Positions 5,797-13,700 of a DNA stretch of 38,893 nucleotides are shown here, piece after piece (positions within the stretch are counted from its first letter, which is position 1; every line of letters starts with the position of its first letter). Below the pieces are notes generated by a model. It saw nothing but the letters and a program-made list of their open reading frames with translations, ran no database searches and was not told the DNA's origin. Both the position numbers and the translations under genes were made by a program. The DNA comes from a virus. The DNA is taken from positions 1 to 38,893 of the IMG/VR virus record IMGVR_UViG_3300025818_000054; one strand, given 5' to 3'.

Positions 5797-6345
5797 GCTG
5801 TATGCCCCTTCCGCTTGCGTTTCTCTGAGTTGAGGTCGAGACCGCTCAAGGTGACGGCCGGCCGTCCGGGGCAGCCGGGGGCGTTCCGAAGGAACGTCCG
5901 CGGCGAGGCTCGGCAACTGTTGAACGGGCAGTCTGGCGGTAGGCGACGGTGATGAGGCGCGCGGAGGCGAGCGCGTGACCGTTTGGTCGCGCGGTCGCTG
6001 AGCACGCCGACCCTGCTCCAGCCCACGGGGGCGTTCCGTTCAAGAGTTGTCGGGCCGTCCCCGGGCGAGCCGGGCGGCGCCTTGAACGGGCTCGACCGTG
6101 ACGCACATCTTCCTCGCGGAAGGGGCATACAGCAGCAGCGCAGCAGGTCAGGGGCCGGCTCGCCCGTGGCGAGAGGCCCCGGGTTACAGCGGGTGCGGCT
6201 GCCGCGCTGTCACGGGGAACGCCCGCGCAGCGGGCGTAGCCTGCGGTCCCCGGGACAGCCCATCAGCAGGGCACGCGGACGTCGGGCCGACCGGAGCCCG
6301 TGGCGAAGGGAGGCGCGTCGGCCCGCGATGCCCGTGCCCCGGGGC
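5797..6345 (+). ncRNA. Candidate large structured RNA, gene-free stretch
   Basis: No credible gene lies between about 5767 and 6356. The stretch instead holds nested helices. A perfect 18-bp pair (5797-5814 with 6116-6133) encloses a 17-bp pair with 15 matches (5911-5927 with 6037-6053) and a 9-bp hairpin at 5879-5899. Outside it lie a two-part hairpin at 6151-6180, a long arm (6206-6218 with 6247-6259, enclosing an 8-bp hairpin), and a domain closed by 6269-6275/6333-6339 and 6283-6291/6317-6325. Several mismatches become G-U pairs only if the plus strand is transcribed. Size and ornateness recall the large phage RNAs GOLLD and ROOL, but no similarity to them can be claimed. It could instead be an origin. 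Confidence 0.6.
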
Positions 6346-6356
6346 GCCGCAGGCAA

Positions 6357-6737
6357 TCAGTCGGCGGGGTTGCGCTTGCGGTCGGCATGGGCGGCACGGC
6401 GGTGGACGAACGCCCACCAGGCGGCCGCATGGGCCGGCGCCAGCTGGGCACGCCGGGCACGCCATTCGATGCCGGCCATCACGTCGCACAGCAGCCGGCC
6501 CCGGTCGGGCATGTCGCCCTGCCACCAGCGCAGCAAGATCCGCTGCTCGGCGTCGGGCTCGGCGGGCGGGGCCATGATGGTGTCCCACACCCACGTCTCG
6601 CGCTCCAGGTAGCGGCGCACGTCGGCGGGGATCGGCGGCCCGGCACGCTCCGCCCCGCGCTTCTGGGCGGCGAGGCGGATGGCGGCACGGGACTGGGCAT
6701 GCAGGATGCGGGTAAAGCCGTTGTGCTTGTCGTTCAT
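6357..6737 (-). CDS. Hypothetical protein, 126 aa
   Basis: Tryptophan-rich helical protein (ETWVWDTIMAPPAEPDAEQR, then LLRWWQGDMPDRGRLLCDVM, then AAAWWAFVHRRAAHADRKR). No family is recognised. It is the first gene of the accessory minus operon, downstream of operator O2. The leader has no clear Shine-Dalgarno before ATG 6737. Confidence 0.65.
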   Translation of the reverse strand: MNDKHNGFTRILHAQSRAAIRLAAQKRGAERAGPPIPADVRRYLERETWVWDTIMAPPAEPDAEQRILLRWWQGDMPDRGRLLCDVMAGIEWRARRAQLAPAHAAAWWAFVHRRAAHADRKRNPAD

Positions 6738-6824
6738 CGGAAAAAGTTCCAGCGACAGGAGCGAGGGGGTTGACGCCGAGCGGGTTCTCTGTCAGCGTCC
6801 CCGCGCGATCACATTACACGCAGA

Positions 6825-6840
6825 CCTGCAAACGTGCAGG
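6825..6840. promoter_or_regulatory. Operator O2, second repressor site
   Basis: CCTGCA and TGCAGG flank AACG. The 14-base core matches O1 at 13 positions. It lies about 90 bases upstream of the accessory operon and 190 bases before the terminase gene. On the minus strand it sits just upstream of a -10-like TAATGT (6816-6811), so it probably represses the accessory operon. The rest of 6738-7023 shows no gene. Confidence 0.65.
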
Positions 6841-7023
6841 ATGCGCACCCCACCTCTCCTGACCTTCAGCTTCGCACCTCCCGAGAGATACACGCCATCG
6901 GGGGCAGCGCCGCCGCCGCAAACCAGCGCCGGTGACCACGACAGTGCCTGCCTCCAGCACCGCTGCGGCGGCGGCGAAGCCCACCGTTCCATGTGAATGG
7001 CAAGAGGGGCGAGCTGCTAGTAC

Positions 7024-7500
7024 GTGAGCGGCATGGCACTCACCCAACTTCAGGAAGCGTTCTGTCAGGAGTTCGTCGCAACCGGCGGTAACCGCACGGA
7101 AGCTGCGGAACGCGCAGGCTACCAGGGCGGGCGCAACGCATGCTCGGTGGCCGGAGCGCGATTGATCACGCAGGCCAATATCCAGCAGCGCATCTTCGAG
7201 TTGACGCGCGAACGCTTTGTCGCAGACGCTCCCACGGGCCGCGCGGTGATGCTTGAACTTGCGACGACTGCGAAGTCTGAGCTCGTACGCTTCCACGCTG
7301 CCAAGGATCTGCTGGATCGTGCAGGACACCAGCCCACGCAGGTTATCGACGTGCGCAAGAGCCTGGCCCCCTCCGACGTTCAGGCCCTTGAGGATAGGGT
7401 GCGCCAGCTTGTCGCAGCCCTCGGCATCACCGCCATCGACGTGACGCCCACGGCATTACCGCAGCACTCGGACAAGACTGTCGAGAGGCCCGAAAGCTGA
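7024..7500 (+). CDS. Terminase small subunit
   Basis: The 158-aa protein begins (from GTG 7024; ATG 7033 is the alternative) with the typical small-terminase opening ALTQLQEAFCQEFVATGGNR, then TEAAERAGYQ. This is a HTH that recognises the packaging site and recruits the large subunit. It is the first gene of the late operon. Its C-terminal region (SDVQALEDRVRQLVAALGI) is helical. The family assignment rests on motif style and on the neighbouring large subunit. Confidence 0.85.
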   Translation: MSGMALTQLQEAFCQEFVATGGNRTEAAERAGYQGGRNACSVAGARLITQANIQQRIFELTRERFVADAPTGRAVMLELATTAKSELVRFHAAKDLLDRAGHQPTQVIDVRKSLAPSDVQALEDRVRQLVAALGITAIDVTPTALPQHSDKTVERPES

Positions 7501-7593
7501 GGCAGGCAGCAAAGCCGGGGGTGGGGGGAAAAAACAAGGGCGGGCGTCTGCGCGAGGACCACCCCACCCTACATTGCGCCTCGAAATCGCCGG

Positions 7594-7761
7594 CTACTTC
7601 GGCACGCAGGTGGCTTTCACGGTGCCGCTGTACTGCTCCATCCCCCGCACCTGCCTGGCGGCTTCTTCGCAGGCCTGTTGGGTGGTGAACTCCTGGGTGA
7701 CGACGTTGCGCAGGTCGGCGCTGCCGACGACGAGGACGATCAGGATCCAACTGGCTGCCAT
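7594..7761 (-). CDS. Small exported or membrane protein, antisense to the late operon
   Basis: The 55-aa protein starts MAASWILIVLVVGSADLRNV, a short hydrophobic leader, and continues QEFTTQQACEEAARQVRGM and then VKATCVPK with two cysteines. GGAGG lies seven bases before the ATG. It is the only minus-strand gene within the late block and fills the gap between the terminase genes, suggesting an independently expressed cargo gene (moron). It ends in TAG. The function is unknown. Confidence 0.65.
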   Translation of the reverse strand: MAASWILIVLVVGSADLRNVVTQEFTTQQACEEAARQVRGMEQYSGTVKATCVPK

Positions 7762-7814
7762 CTGGGTGCCTCCGGTGCATGTCGGGGTGGCTATTCCGCC
7801 GGCATCCTCCTGCC

Positions 7815-9308
7815 ATGTCCAGTCGCGAAGAGCAGCTTGCGGAGCTGCATGCGCTCATGGAGCAGCTGGCCGACGCGAAGGCGCGGCTCGGCTGCCGGGG
7901 TTACCGGCCGTTCCCGAAGCAGCAGGAGTTCCACCGTCTCGGGGCGGCGGTGCGCGAGCGGCTGTTCATCGCCGGCAACCAGCTGGGCAAGACGTTCGCG
8001 GGCGCCAACGAGGCGGCCCTGCATGCGACCGGCCTGTACCCGGAGGGCTGGGACGGGCGGCGGTTCGACCGGCCGACGGTGGGCTGGGTGACCGGGCTGT
8101 CCGGCGAGCAGACCCGTGACAACGCGCAGCGGCTGCTGCTGGGCCGCGGCCGGGACTACGGCACTGGGGCTCTGCCGTCGGATACGCTAATCGGCTCGCC
8201 TCAGCTGGCGCGCGGCGTGGCGGACGCGGTGGACTACGTGAAGGTGCGGCATGTCTCCGGCGGCACCAGCTACATCTACTTCAAGAGCTACGAGAAGGGC
8301 CGCGAGCGCATCCAGGGCGAGACGATCGACTGGGCGTGGTGCGACGAGGAGCCCGACGAGAAGACCTACACCGAGATCGTGACGCGGACGAACGCGGTCT
8401 TGGGGCCGGTGTGGATCACGTTCACGCCGCTGCTGGGCATGTCGAACGTGGTGCGCCGGTTCTTGCAGTCGCCGCCGGAGGAGCGGCAGTACCGCGGCTA
8501 CGTCACCATGACGATCGACGACGTGCCGCACCTGTCGGCGGAGCAGCGCGCGGCGATCATCGCCGGCTACCCGGAGTGGGAGCGCGACGCCCGTGCGCGC
8601 GGCGTGCCGATGCTGGGCACCGGCCGGATCTACCCGGTCGACGAGAACCGGCTGAAGTTCGACTTGTCCGACTTTCCCAAGGGGGTGCCGTCGCACTGGC
8701 CGCGCATTGCCGGCATGGACTTCGGCCACTGGGACCATCCGCTGGCGTGGGTGGCGCTAGCCTGGGACCGCGAGGCCGACACGCTCTGGCTCTACGACTG
8801 CTATCGGGAGAGCCGACTGATTGAGGCGGTGCACCAGGCGGCTGCGAAGGAGCGGCTGGGGCCGGCGTTGCCGGTGGCGTGGCCGCACGACGGCCACCAG
8901 CACGACCGCAACACCGGCGTGCCGCTGGCGACAAAATGGCGGCAGGCGGGCCTGAACATGCTGCCGGAGCATGCCCAGTGGGAGGACGGCTCGAACGGCG
9001 TGGAGCCGGGCCTGTCGATGCTGCTGGACATGATGATGACCGGCCGGTTCCGGGTGGCGGCGCACCTGAGCCAATGGTGGGAGGAGTACCGCACCTATCA
9101 CCGGGAGAGCGGCAAGGTGGTCAAGACGTCGGACGACCTGCTGGATGCGACCCGCTACGCGGTCATGATGCTGCGCTACGCCCGCGCGGTGAATGGCCGC
9201 GTCGAGGCGCCGCGTGTCATCCGTTCGCTGTCGGATGCGGCAGCAGGAGTGATGCGTGGCCTCCCCAGGCTCACGGCAACAGGGTCTCGGCCTCGGCGAC
9301 GCGATTGA
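7815..9308 (+). CDS. Terminase large subunit
   Basis: The 497-aa packaging motor has Walker A AGNQLGKT (53-60), Walker B IDWAWCDEE (171-179), a coupling motif TFTP (202-205) and an RNase H-type nuclease start GMDFG (300-304). The ATPase drives DNA into the procapsid and the nuclease cuts the concatemer. The frame is open from ATG 7779; the start at 7815 (MSSREEQ) looks closer to homologues, but neither has a good ribosome-binding site. Confidence 0.95.
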   Translation: MSSREEQLAELHALMEQLADAKARLGCRGYRPFPKQQEFHRLGAAVRERLFIAGNQLGKTFAGANEAALHATGLYPEGWDGRRFDRPTVGWVTGLSGEQTRDNAQRLLLGRGRDYGTGALPSDTLIGSPQLARGVADAVDYVKVRHVSGGTSYIYFKSYEKGRERIQGETIDWAWCDEEPDEKTYTEIVTRTNAVLGPVWITFTPLLGMSNVVRRFLQSPPEERQYRGYVTMTIDDVPHLSAEQRAAIIAGYPEWERDARARGVPMLGTGRIYPVDENRLKFDLSDFPKGVPSHWPRIAGMDFGHWDHPLAWVALAWDREADTLWLYDCYRESRLIEAVHQAAAKERLGPALPVAWPHDGHQHDRNTGVPLATKWRQAGLNMLPEHAQWEDGSNGVEPGLSMLLDMMMTGRFRVAAHLSQWWEEYRTYHRESGKVVKTSDDLLDATRYAVMMLRYARAVNGRVEAPRVIRSLSDAAAGVMRGLPRLTATGSRPRRRD

Positions 9309-10239
9309 CGGCGCGACGCATGCCTACAACCTCGTCACCGGCAAGACGTCCTCGGTCGCCTCCTGGGCCGGCGCCAACCTACTTGGCCCGATGGCCGGTT
9401 CCACTGGCGTTGCCGTCGGCCCGGCTGCCGGCCTGTTCTCGGGCGCGTCCACGACCGGCGTGCTCATGGGCGGGGCCGCCGCCGCCGCGCCGACGAGCTC
9501 TGCTGCCCTTGCGCTCACCGGCCCGCTTGGCGGCTTTGGCACGGCTGCGCTCCCCACCGCTGCGACGGGCGGTGCGGTCGGTGCGGCGGGTGCCGGCACG
9601 GCGCTGTCGGGCGGCATGGTCTCCTCCCTGGCTGCCGCGGCGCCCTATGCGGCTGCCGCTCTGTTCGCCGCCGGGGTCGCCATGAAGATGTTTGCCAAGG
9701 AGAGCGTCGGCCCGAACGCTGGCGGCCGTCTCACCCTCGACGGTGGCGATGGCTATTTCTCGATCGGCCCGGTCAACGCCGACAACGGCGGCGAGGACGC
9801 GCTGCCGTGGGTCGAGGGCCAGCTCGAATTTGCTCGCGACACCCTGAACCGCGTGATCGACGAGCGCGGCCTGAACCTGATTGGCGTCGCTACCGGTGAC
9901 CTCGACTTCTCGGTCAAAACCGGCGGCCCGGACGTTGGCACCCGCACCGGCCCCGATCTGGTGGCCGACCTGCTGCGCGACCAGCGCCTGGGCGGGCTCA
10001 CCGACGACGAGATCGCCGAAGCGATGGGCTCGCCCGGCCCGGATGCCCTGCTGGCCTCGATCGTCGGCCAGGGCGTCTTCGGCGAATTAAACCACACCAT
10101 GAGCCGTCAGGGACTGGCGGGCATCGCCGCCGCCGCATCCCTGTCGGCCCGCGCGATGGCCGACATGAAAGCGCTGCCGCCGGAGCGCGCGACGCCGTCG
10201 GTCGCCCTGCCCCGTCCCCTCGCGGAGTACCTGGCATGA
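9256..10239 (+). CDS. Ala/Gly-rich late protein, 327 aa
   Basis: The GTG start has AGGAG six bases upstream and overlaps the terminase end by 53 bases. The first 150 residues are hydrophobic and Ala/Gly-rich with predicted membrane-active helices (AAAAPYAAAALFAAGVAMKM); the C-terminal half is soluble (GGRLTLDGGDGYFSIGPVNA). The position between terminase and portal suggests a virion or head protein, but no family is recognised. Confidence 0.75.
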   Translation: MASPGSRQQGLGLGDAIDGATHAYNLVTGKTSSVASWAGANLLGPMAGSTGVAVGPAAGLFSGASTTGVLMGGAAAAAPTSSAALALTGPLGGFGTAALPTAATGGAVGAAGAGTALSGGMVSSLAAAAPYAAAALFAAGVAMKMFAKESVGPNAGGRLTLDGGDGYFSIGPVNADNGGEDALPWVEGQLEFARDTLNRVIDERGLNLIGVATGDLDFSVKTGGPDVGTRTGPDLVADLLRDQRLGGLTDDEIAEAMGSPGPDALLASIVGQGVFGELNHTMSRQGLAGIAAAASLSARAMADMKALPPERATPSVALPRPLAEYLA

Positions 10240-10403
10240 CGTTCCGCCTGCCTCTGCCCGGCCGCCGCTGGCTGGTGCTGTCGTGGATCGCGGACTACCG
10301 CGGTTCGACGCGCGGCCTGAGCCGGGGCCGCAATTGGCGTCAGCTGGTGTTCCCGCTGCTGGGGCGCCGGCACGCCGCGATGATCGCATGGTGGGGGATC
10401 TGA
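10236..10403 (+). CDS. Small basic protein, 55 aa
   Basis: Very Arg- and Trp-rich (PGRRWLVLSWIADYRGSTRG). The start overlaps the previous stop (ATGA) and the stop overlaps the portal ATG (TGATG), so it is locked into the operon. No family is recognised. Confidence 0.65.
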   Translation: MTFRLPLPGRRWLVLSWIADYRGSTRGLSRGRNWRQLVFPLLGRRHAAMIAWWGI

Positions 10404-11977
10404 TGGCGACCGACACCGACCGCCTCGTCGAACGCTACGACGAGCTGCTGATGGACCGTCAGCCGTGGCACGGCATCTGGCAGGAGATCTGCGACAACCT
10501 GATGCCGTCGAAGGCGACCATCGACACCGCCCGCGCGCCCGGCTCCCGCATCACCGACGAACGCTGGTCGAGCGCCGGCGCCCGCGCCCACGCCATGCTG
10601 GCGGCGCACTTGCAGGGCACCCTGACCTCAAAGGCGTTCCAGTGGTTCTTCCTGCGCGCCGCGGCGGCCGACGACGCCGCCAAGCAATGGCTCCAGCAGG
10701 CCGAGCGCATCGTGTTCGACGCCATTAACGCCTCGAACTTCCAAAGCCAGATGCACGAGACCTACCTGGATCTGGTCGGCCTCGGCACCGCCAGCCTGTG
10801 GGTCGAGCAGGCGCCCGGCCGGGAACCGTGGAACGGTCTGCTGTTTACCTCCTACTCGATCCACACCTACGTGTTCGAGGAGGACGCCTGGGGCCGCGCC
10901 AGTGCCTGCGCGCGCAGCATGATGCTGAACGGCCGGCAGCTGCGCCAGCGCTACCCTGACCTGCCGGCGCAGCTGAAGACGCTGATCAACAAGGAGCCGC
11001 GCCGCAAGCACGAGGTGATCCACTGGGTCTACCGGCGCGAGGAGCCAAAGGACCTGGAGAAGCCCTACGCCTCCGTCCACATCTGGAAGGAGAAGCGCCG
11101 CGTGCTGGCGGAGGCCGGCTACGACGAGTTCCCGGTGATGATCCCGCGCTGGTCGAAGACCACGACCGAGCCTTACGGCCACGGCCCCGGCGAGCTGGCC
11201 CTGCCGGAGATGCGGGTGCTCAACAAGGTCGTCGAGCTGGACCTGACGGCGGCCGCCAAGAACATCGACCCGCCGATGAAGTACCGCGCTGGCGGCATCG
11301 TCGGCGAGGAAGTCGACATGCGCTCGGGCGGCATGACCGCGGTGCAGTCGATGGACGACCTGATGCCGATCAACTCCGGCTACCAGCCGCAGATCGCGCA
11401 GCTGAAGGTGCAGGAGCTGCGCACCGCGATCCAGCAGACCTTTTTCGCCGACCAGCTGGAACTGCCGCCGTTCACCTCGCAGACCATGACGGCGACCGAG
11501 GTGCAGGTGCGCTACGAGCTGATGCAGCGCATTCTCGGGCCGACGCTGGGCCGCATCGAGACCGAGCTGCTGGCGCCGCTGGTGAGCCGGTGCTTCCGGC
11601 TGCTGCTGCGCGCCGGCCGGCTGGGCCAGCCGCCGCAGAGCCTTCAGGGCCAGGAAACCTCGATCCACTACGAGGGGCCGCTGGCCCGCGCCGAGCGCCG
11701 CGCCGAGGTCAACAAGGTGCAGGTGTTCATCCAGGGTGCTGCGCCGTTCATGCAGATCGCGCCCGAGGTCACTGACCTGATCGACGCCGACAAGGCGGTG
11801 CGGCTGCTGGCCGAGGCCGAGAACGTCGACCGGACCCTGATCCGCTCCGACGAGCAGGTGCAGGCGATCCGCACCAGCCGGCAGCAGCAGCAGGCGACAG
11901 CGCAGGGCATCGACCAGGGCAAAGCGCTGTCGGAAACCGCCCTCAACCTGAGCCGCGCGCAAGGAGTTGCCGCATGA
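10403..11977 (+). CDS. Portal (head-to-tail connector), T7-type
   Basis: The 524-aa protein of the head-to-tail connector family (T7 gp8-like) forms the portal ring at one capsid vertex. Diagnostic segments are the N-terminal RYDELLMDRQPWHGIWQEI, the LDLVGLGTASLWVEQ segment, and FPVMIPRWSKTTTEPYGHGP with the following ELALPEMRVLNKVVE. A C-terminal Gln-rich helix is also present. ATG 10388 is an alternative start. It is followed by the small Bbp19-like gene, as in related podoviruses. Confidence 0.95.
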   Translation: MATDTDRLVERYDELLMDRQPWHGIWQEICDNLMPSKATIDTARAPGSRITDERWSSAGARAHAMLAAHLQGTLTSKAFQWFFLRAAAADDAAKQWLQQAERIVFDAINASNFQSQMHETYLDLVGLGTASLWVEQAPGREPWNGLLFTSYSIHTYVFEEDAWGRASACARSMMLNGRQLRQRYPDLPAQLKTLINKEPRRKHEVIHWVYRREEPKDLEKPYASVHIWKEKRRVLAEAGYDEFPVMIPRWSKTTTEPYGHGPGELALPEMRVLNKVVELDLTAAAKNIDPPMKYRAGGIVGEEVDMRSGGMTAVQSMDDLMPINSGYQPQIAQLKVQELRTAIQQTFFADQLELPPFTSQTMTATEVQVRYELMQRILGPTLGRIETELLAPLVSRCFRLLLRAGRLGQPPQSLQGQETSIHYEGPLARAERRAEVNKVQVFIQGAAPFMQIAPEVTDLIDADKAVRLLAEAENVDRTLIRSDEQVQAIRTSRQQQQATAQGIDQGKALSETALNLSRAQGVAA

Positions 11978-12186
11978 CTGACCTGAGCAAGAACGTAAAG
12001 GCCGCGCTGTCGACGCCGGAAGGCATCGCGGTGGCGGACTACCTGCGCGACATCGTGGCCGGCGGCGTCTACGACGAGGAGCCCATGAAGATGGCCTACA
12101 ACGAGGGCCGGCGCATGCTGGCGCTGGAGCTGCTGAACCATGCCCACGCGGCGCCCATCCGCGTCATCCGCGGGGGTCGGGCGTGA
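11974..12186 (+). CDS. Bbp19-like protein, 70 aa
   Basis: The pattern STPEGIAVADYLRDI, then DEEPMKMAYNEGRRMLALEL is that of the small Bbp19 family found beside portals in temperate podoviruses (a Gly or acidic turn, then AYNEGRR). The role is unknown, perhaps head assembly. It overlaps portal and the next gene by four bases. Confidence 0.75.
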   Translation: MTDLSKNVKAALSTPEGIAVADYLRDIVAGGVYDEEPMKMAYNEGRRMLALELLNHAHAAPIRVIRGGRA

Positions 12187-12401
12187 GCGAAATGGTCCCC
12201 CTAAACCTCGACGGCCGCGACGGTGTCGACGGCGCGCTCGCTCGTCTGGAGACCGTGATCGGCGCGCTCAACGACGTGCTGGGAGAACTGCACGGCCACG
12301 GCTTCGAGTGCCGTGTCGGCAGCGATCAGGGCATGCGGCATCGCGATGGCTGGCCGGTCCCGGTCGAGGTGCAGATCGCGAAGGTCTGCCGTGGCGACTG
12401 A
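12183..12401 (+). CDS. Hypothetical late protein, 72 aa
   Basis: GTG start overlapping the previous stop. Acidic N-terminal helix (VDGALARLETVIGALNDVLG) and a short beta-rich C-terminus (HRDGWPVPVEVQIAK). No family is recognised. Confidence 0.6.
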   Translation: MSEMVPLNLDGRDGVDGALARLETVIGALNDVLGELHGHGFECRVGSDQGMRHRDGWPVPVEVQIAKVCRGD

Positions 12402-12609
12402 CGTCGAGCCCGTCGCCGCGCCGGCCGACCGCAGCGAGATCGACCGGCTGCTGCTCGAACTGTTCCGCCACGTCGAGGGCGTCAACCTCGCCGCCCGCCG
12501 GCTGAAGCCGCTGGGCGTCTCCGTCGTCTTCCCGGAAAAGACGGCCCACACCGGCGCCGACAACCCGCCGCGGCCGCTGTCCGTCGCCATCCAGGAGACC
12601 AGTCTATGA
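12391..12609 (+). CDS. Hypothetical late protein, 72 aa
   Basis: From GTG 12391, inside the end of the previous gene. A helical N-terminal half (RSEIDRLLLELFRHVEGVNL) and a proline-rich tail ending SVAIQETSL. The stop overlaps the scaffold ATG. No family is recognised. Confidence 0.6.
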   Translation: MATDVEPVAAPADRSEIDRLLLELFRHVEGVNLAARRLKPLGVSVVFPEKTAHTGADNPPRPLSVAIQETSL

Positions 12610-13349
12610 GCCTCGCCGACCATCTGCCCGACGACCTGAAGGCGTCGCCGGCCCTGAAAGACTTCAAGGACGTGGCGGGCCTTGCCAAGTCCTTCATCGA
12701 CTACCAGCGCATGGCAAACGAGCGGGTGCCGGTACCGGGCGACGACGCGCCGCAGGAAGATGTCGACCGCTTCTACAAGCGCATCGGCCGGCCCGAGAAG
12801 CCCGACGACTACGCCGTCACCGTGCCCGACGGCCACCAGGTGACCGACGAGCAGATCAAGCGGTTCCGCGAGACCGCGCACGGCGTTGGCCTGACCAAGC
12901 GTCAGGCGCAGGCGCTGCTGCGCCGGCAGCTGGAGAACATCGCGGCCGACCGGCAGGCGTCCGACCAGAAGCACCGCGAAGCGGCCGATCGCACCACCGC
13001 GGCGCTGAGGGCGGAATGGGGCGAGCACTACGAGAAGCGGCAGGGGGCCGCCGCCGCCGCGATCGAGAAGCTGGTGCCCACGGAAGCGCTGGAGGAGGCC
13101 CGCCGCCTGGCGCAGCGCGCGCCCGGCCTGTACCGCGCGCTGGCCCGGGTCGGCGAGATGCTGACCGAAGACTCAAGCGCGTTCGCCGAGGGCCGCTACG
13201 GCTCCGGCGGCGGTGGCGACTTCGATGCGCGCATCAAGCAGCTGAAGGACGACCCCAAGGGCCCGTACTGGAACCGCTCGCACCCCGACCACAAGGCGGC
13301 GGTGAAAGAGCTTGAGGGCCTTCTCCAGCAGAAGGCGCAGCGCCGGTGA
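12606..13349 (+). CDS. Capsid assembly scaffold protein
   Basis: The 247-aa product matches phage scaffolds: N-terminal LADHLPDDLKASPALKDFKD, then LAKSFIDYQRM, then VPVPGDDAPQEDVDRFYKRIGRPEKPDDY. A charged helical middle (about 95-160) and a basic C-terminus (about 205-247) would bind the capsid protein. It would be internal and lost during DNA packaging. It stands just before the capsid gene, the usual order. Confidence 0.85.
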   Translation: MSLADHLPDDLKASPALKDFKDVAGLAKSFIDYQRMANERVPVPGDDAPQEDVDRFYKRIGRPEKPDDYAVTVPDGHQVTDEQIKRFRETAHGVGLTKRQAQALLRRQLENIAADRQASDQKHREAADRTTAALRAEWGEHYEKRQGAAAAAIEKLVPTEALEEARRLAQRAPGLYRALARVGEMLTEDSSAFAEGRYGSGGGGDFDARIKQLKDDPKGPYWNRSHPDHKAAVKELEGLLQQKAQRR

Positions 13350-13534
13350 GCGACTTCACCGTGGCCCAGCGCGTGCGGCTGGAGATCGTCAAGGCAGTGG
13401 TGGCGCAGATGCCGGCGGCGCAGCTGGGCGGCGTGCGCGTCATCGTCGAGCCGCTGACCGAGTTCGTGTTGGGCGAGCAGCCGGCGGCGGCGGCGGTTCC
13501 CCCGCTCAAGATGGCCAAACGAACCACTCCCTGA
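13346..13534 (+). CDS. Hypothetical late protein, 62 aa
   Basis: GTG start overlapping the scaffold stop. N-terminal amphipathic helix (VAQRVRLEIVKAVVAQMP), then a hydrophobic segment and a basic tail. It is the last gene before the structured capsid leader. No family is recognised. Confidence 0.6.
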   Translation: MSDFTVAQRVRLEIVKAVVAQMPAAQLGGVRVIVEPLTEFVLGEQPAAAAVPPLKMAKRTTP

Positions 13535-13557
13535 CCCTGTGCATGGTGGCGGCGCTC

Positions 13558-13583
13558 CCGTAACGGCATCGTCGCCGTTACGG
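13558..13583. other. 10-bp perfect hairpin upstream of capsid
   Basis: CCGTAACGGC and GCCGTTACGG pair perfectly around ATCGTC. It has no U tract, so a simple terminator is unlikely; an mRNA processing or stability element is possible. Apart from this hairpin and the one at 13670, the 166-bp gap before the capsid gene contains nothing recognisable. Confidence 0.6.
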
Positions 13584-13669
13584 AGTGCGCTGCCTCGCGT
13601 CCGTCCCTGACGAGGCCGCCAGGCGCCGGCGAGACGGCGAAGGTGGGTCCGGGCGAACCGGAGTGCTCA

Positions 13670-13691
13670 CCGCGAAACAGTCCTTTCGCGG
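13670..13691 (+). promoter_or_regulatory. Hairpin touching the capsid ribosome-binding site
   Basis: CCGCGAAA and TTTCGCGG pair perfectly around CAGTCC. The 3' arm runs into GGGAGA, the capsid ribosome-binding site, with the ATG at 13701. It probably protects or regulates the most highly translated late message. Confidence 0.6.
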
Positions 13692-13700
13692 GAGACCCCG

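Noticed and set aside
5983-6612. Plus-strand frame of 209 codons over the structured stretch
   Set aside because: Composition is Arg/Gly/Pro/Ser-rich, it overlaps the real minus gene at 6357-6737, and helices rather than codons explain the region.
6770-6798. Late promoter with TTGACG as -35
   Set aside because: No acceptable -10 lies 15-19 bases downstream.
7500-7560. Intrinsic terminator suggested by the GGGGGGAAAAAA run
   Set aside because: On neither strand is there a stable stem directly before a U tract.
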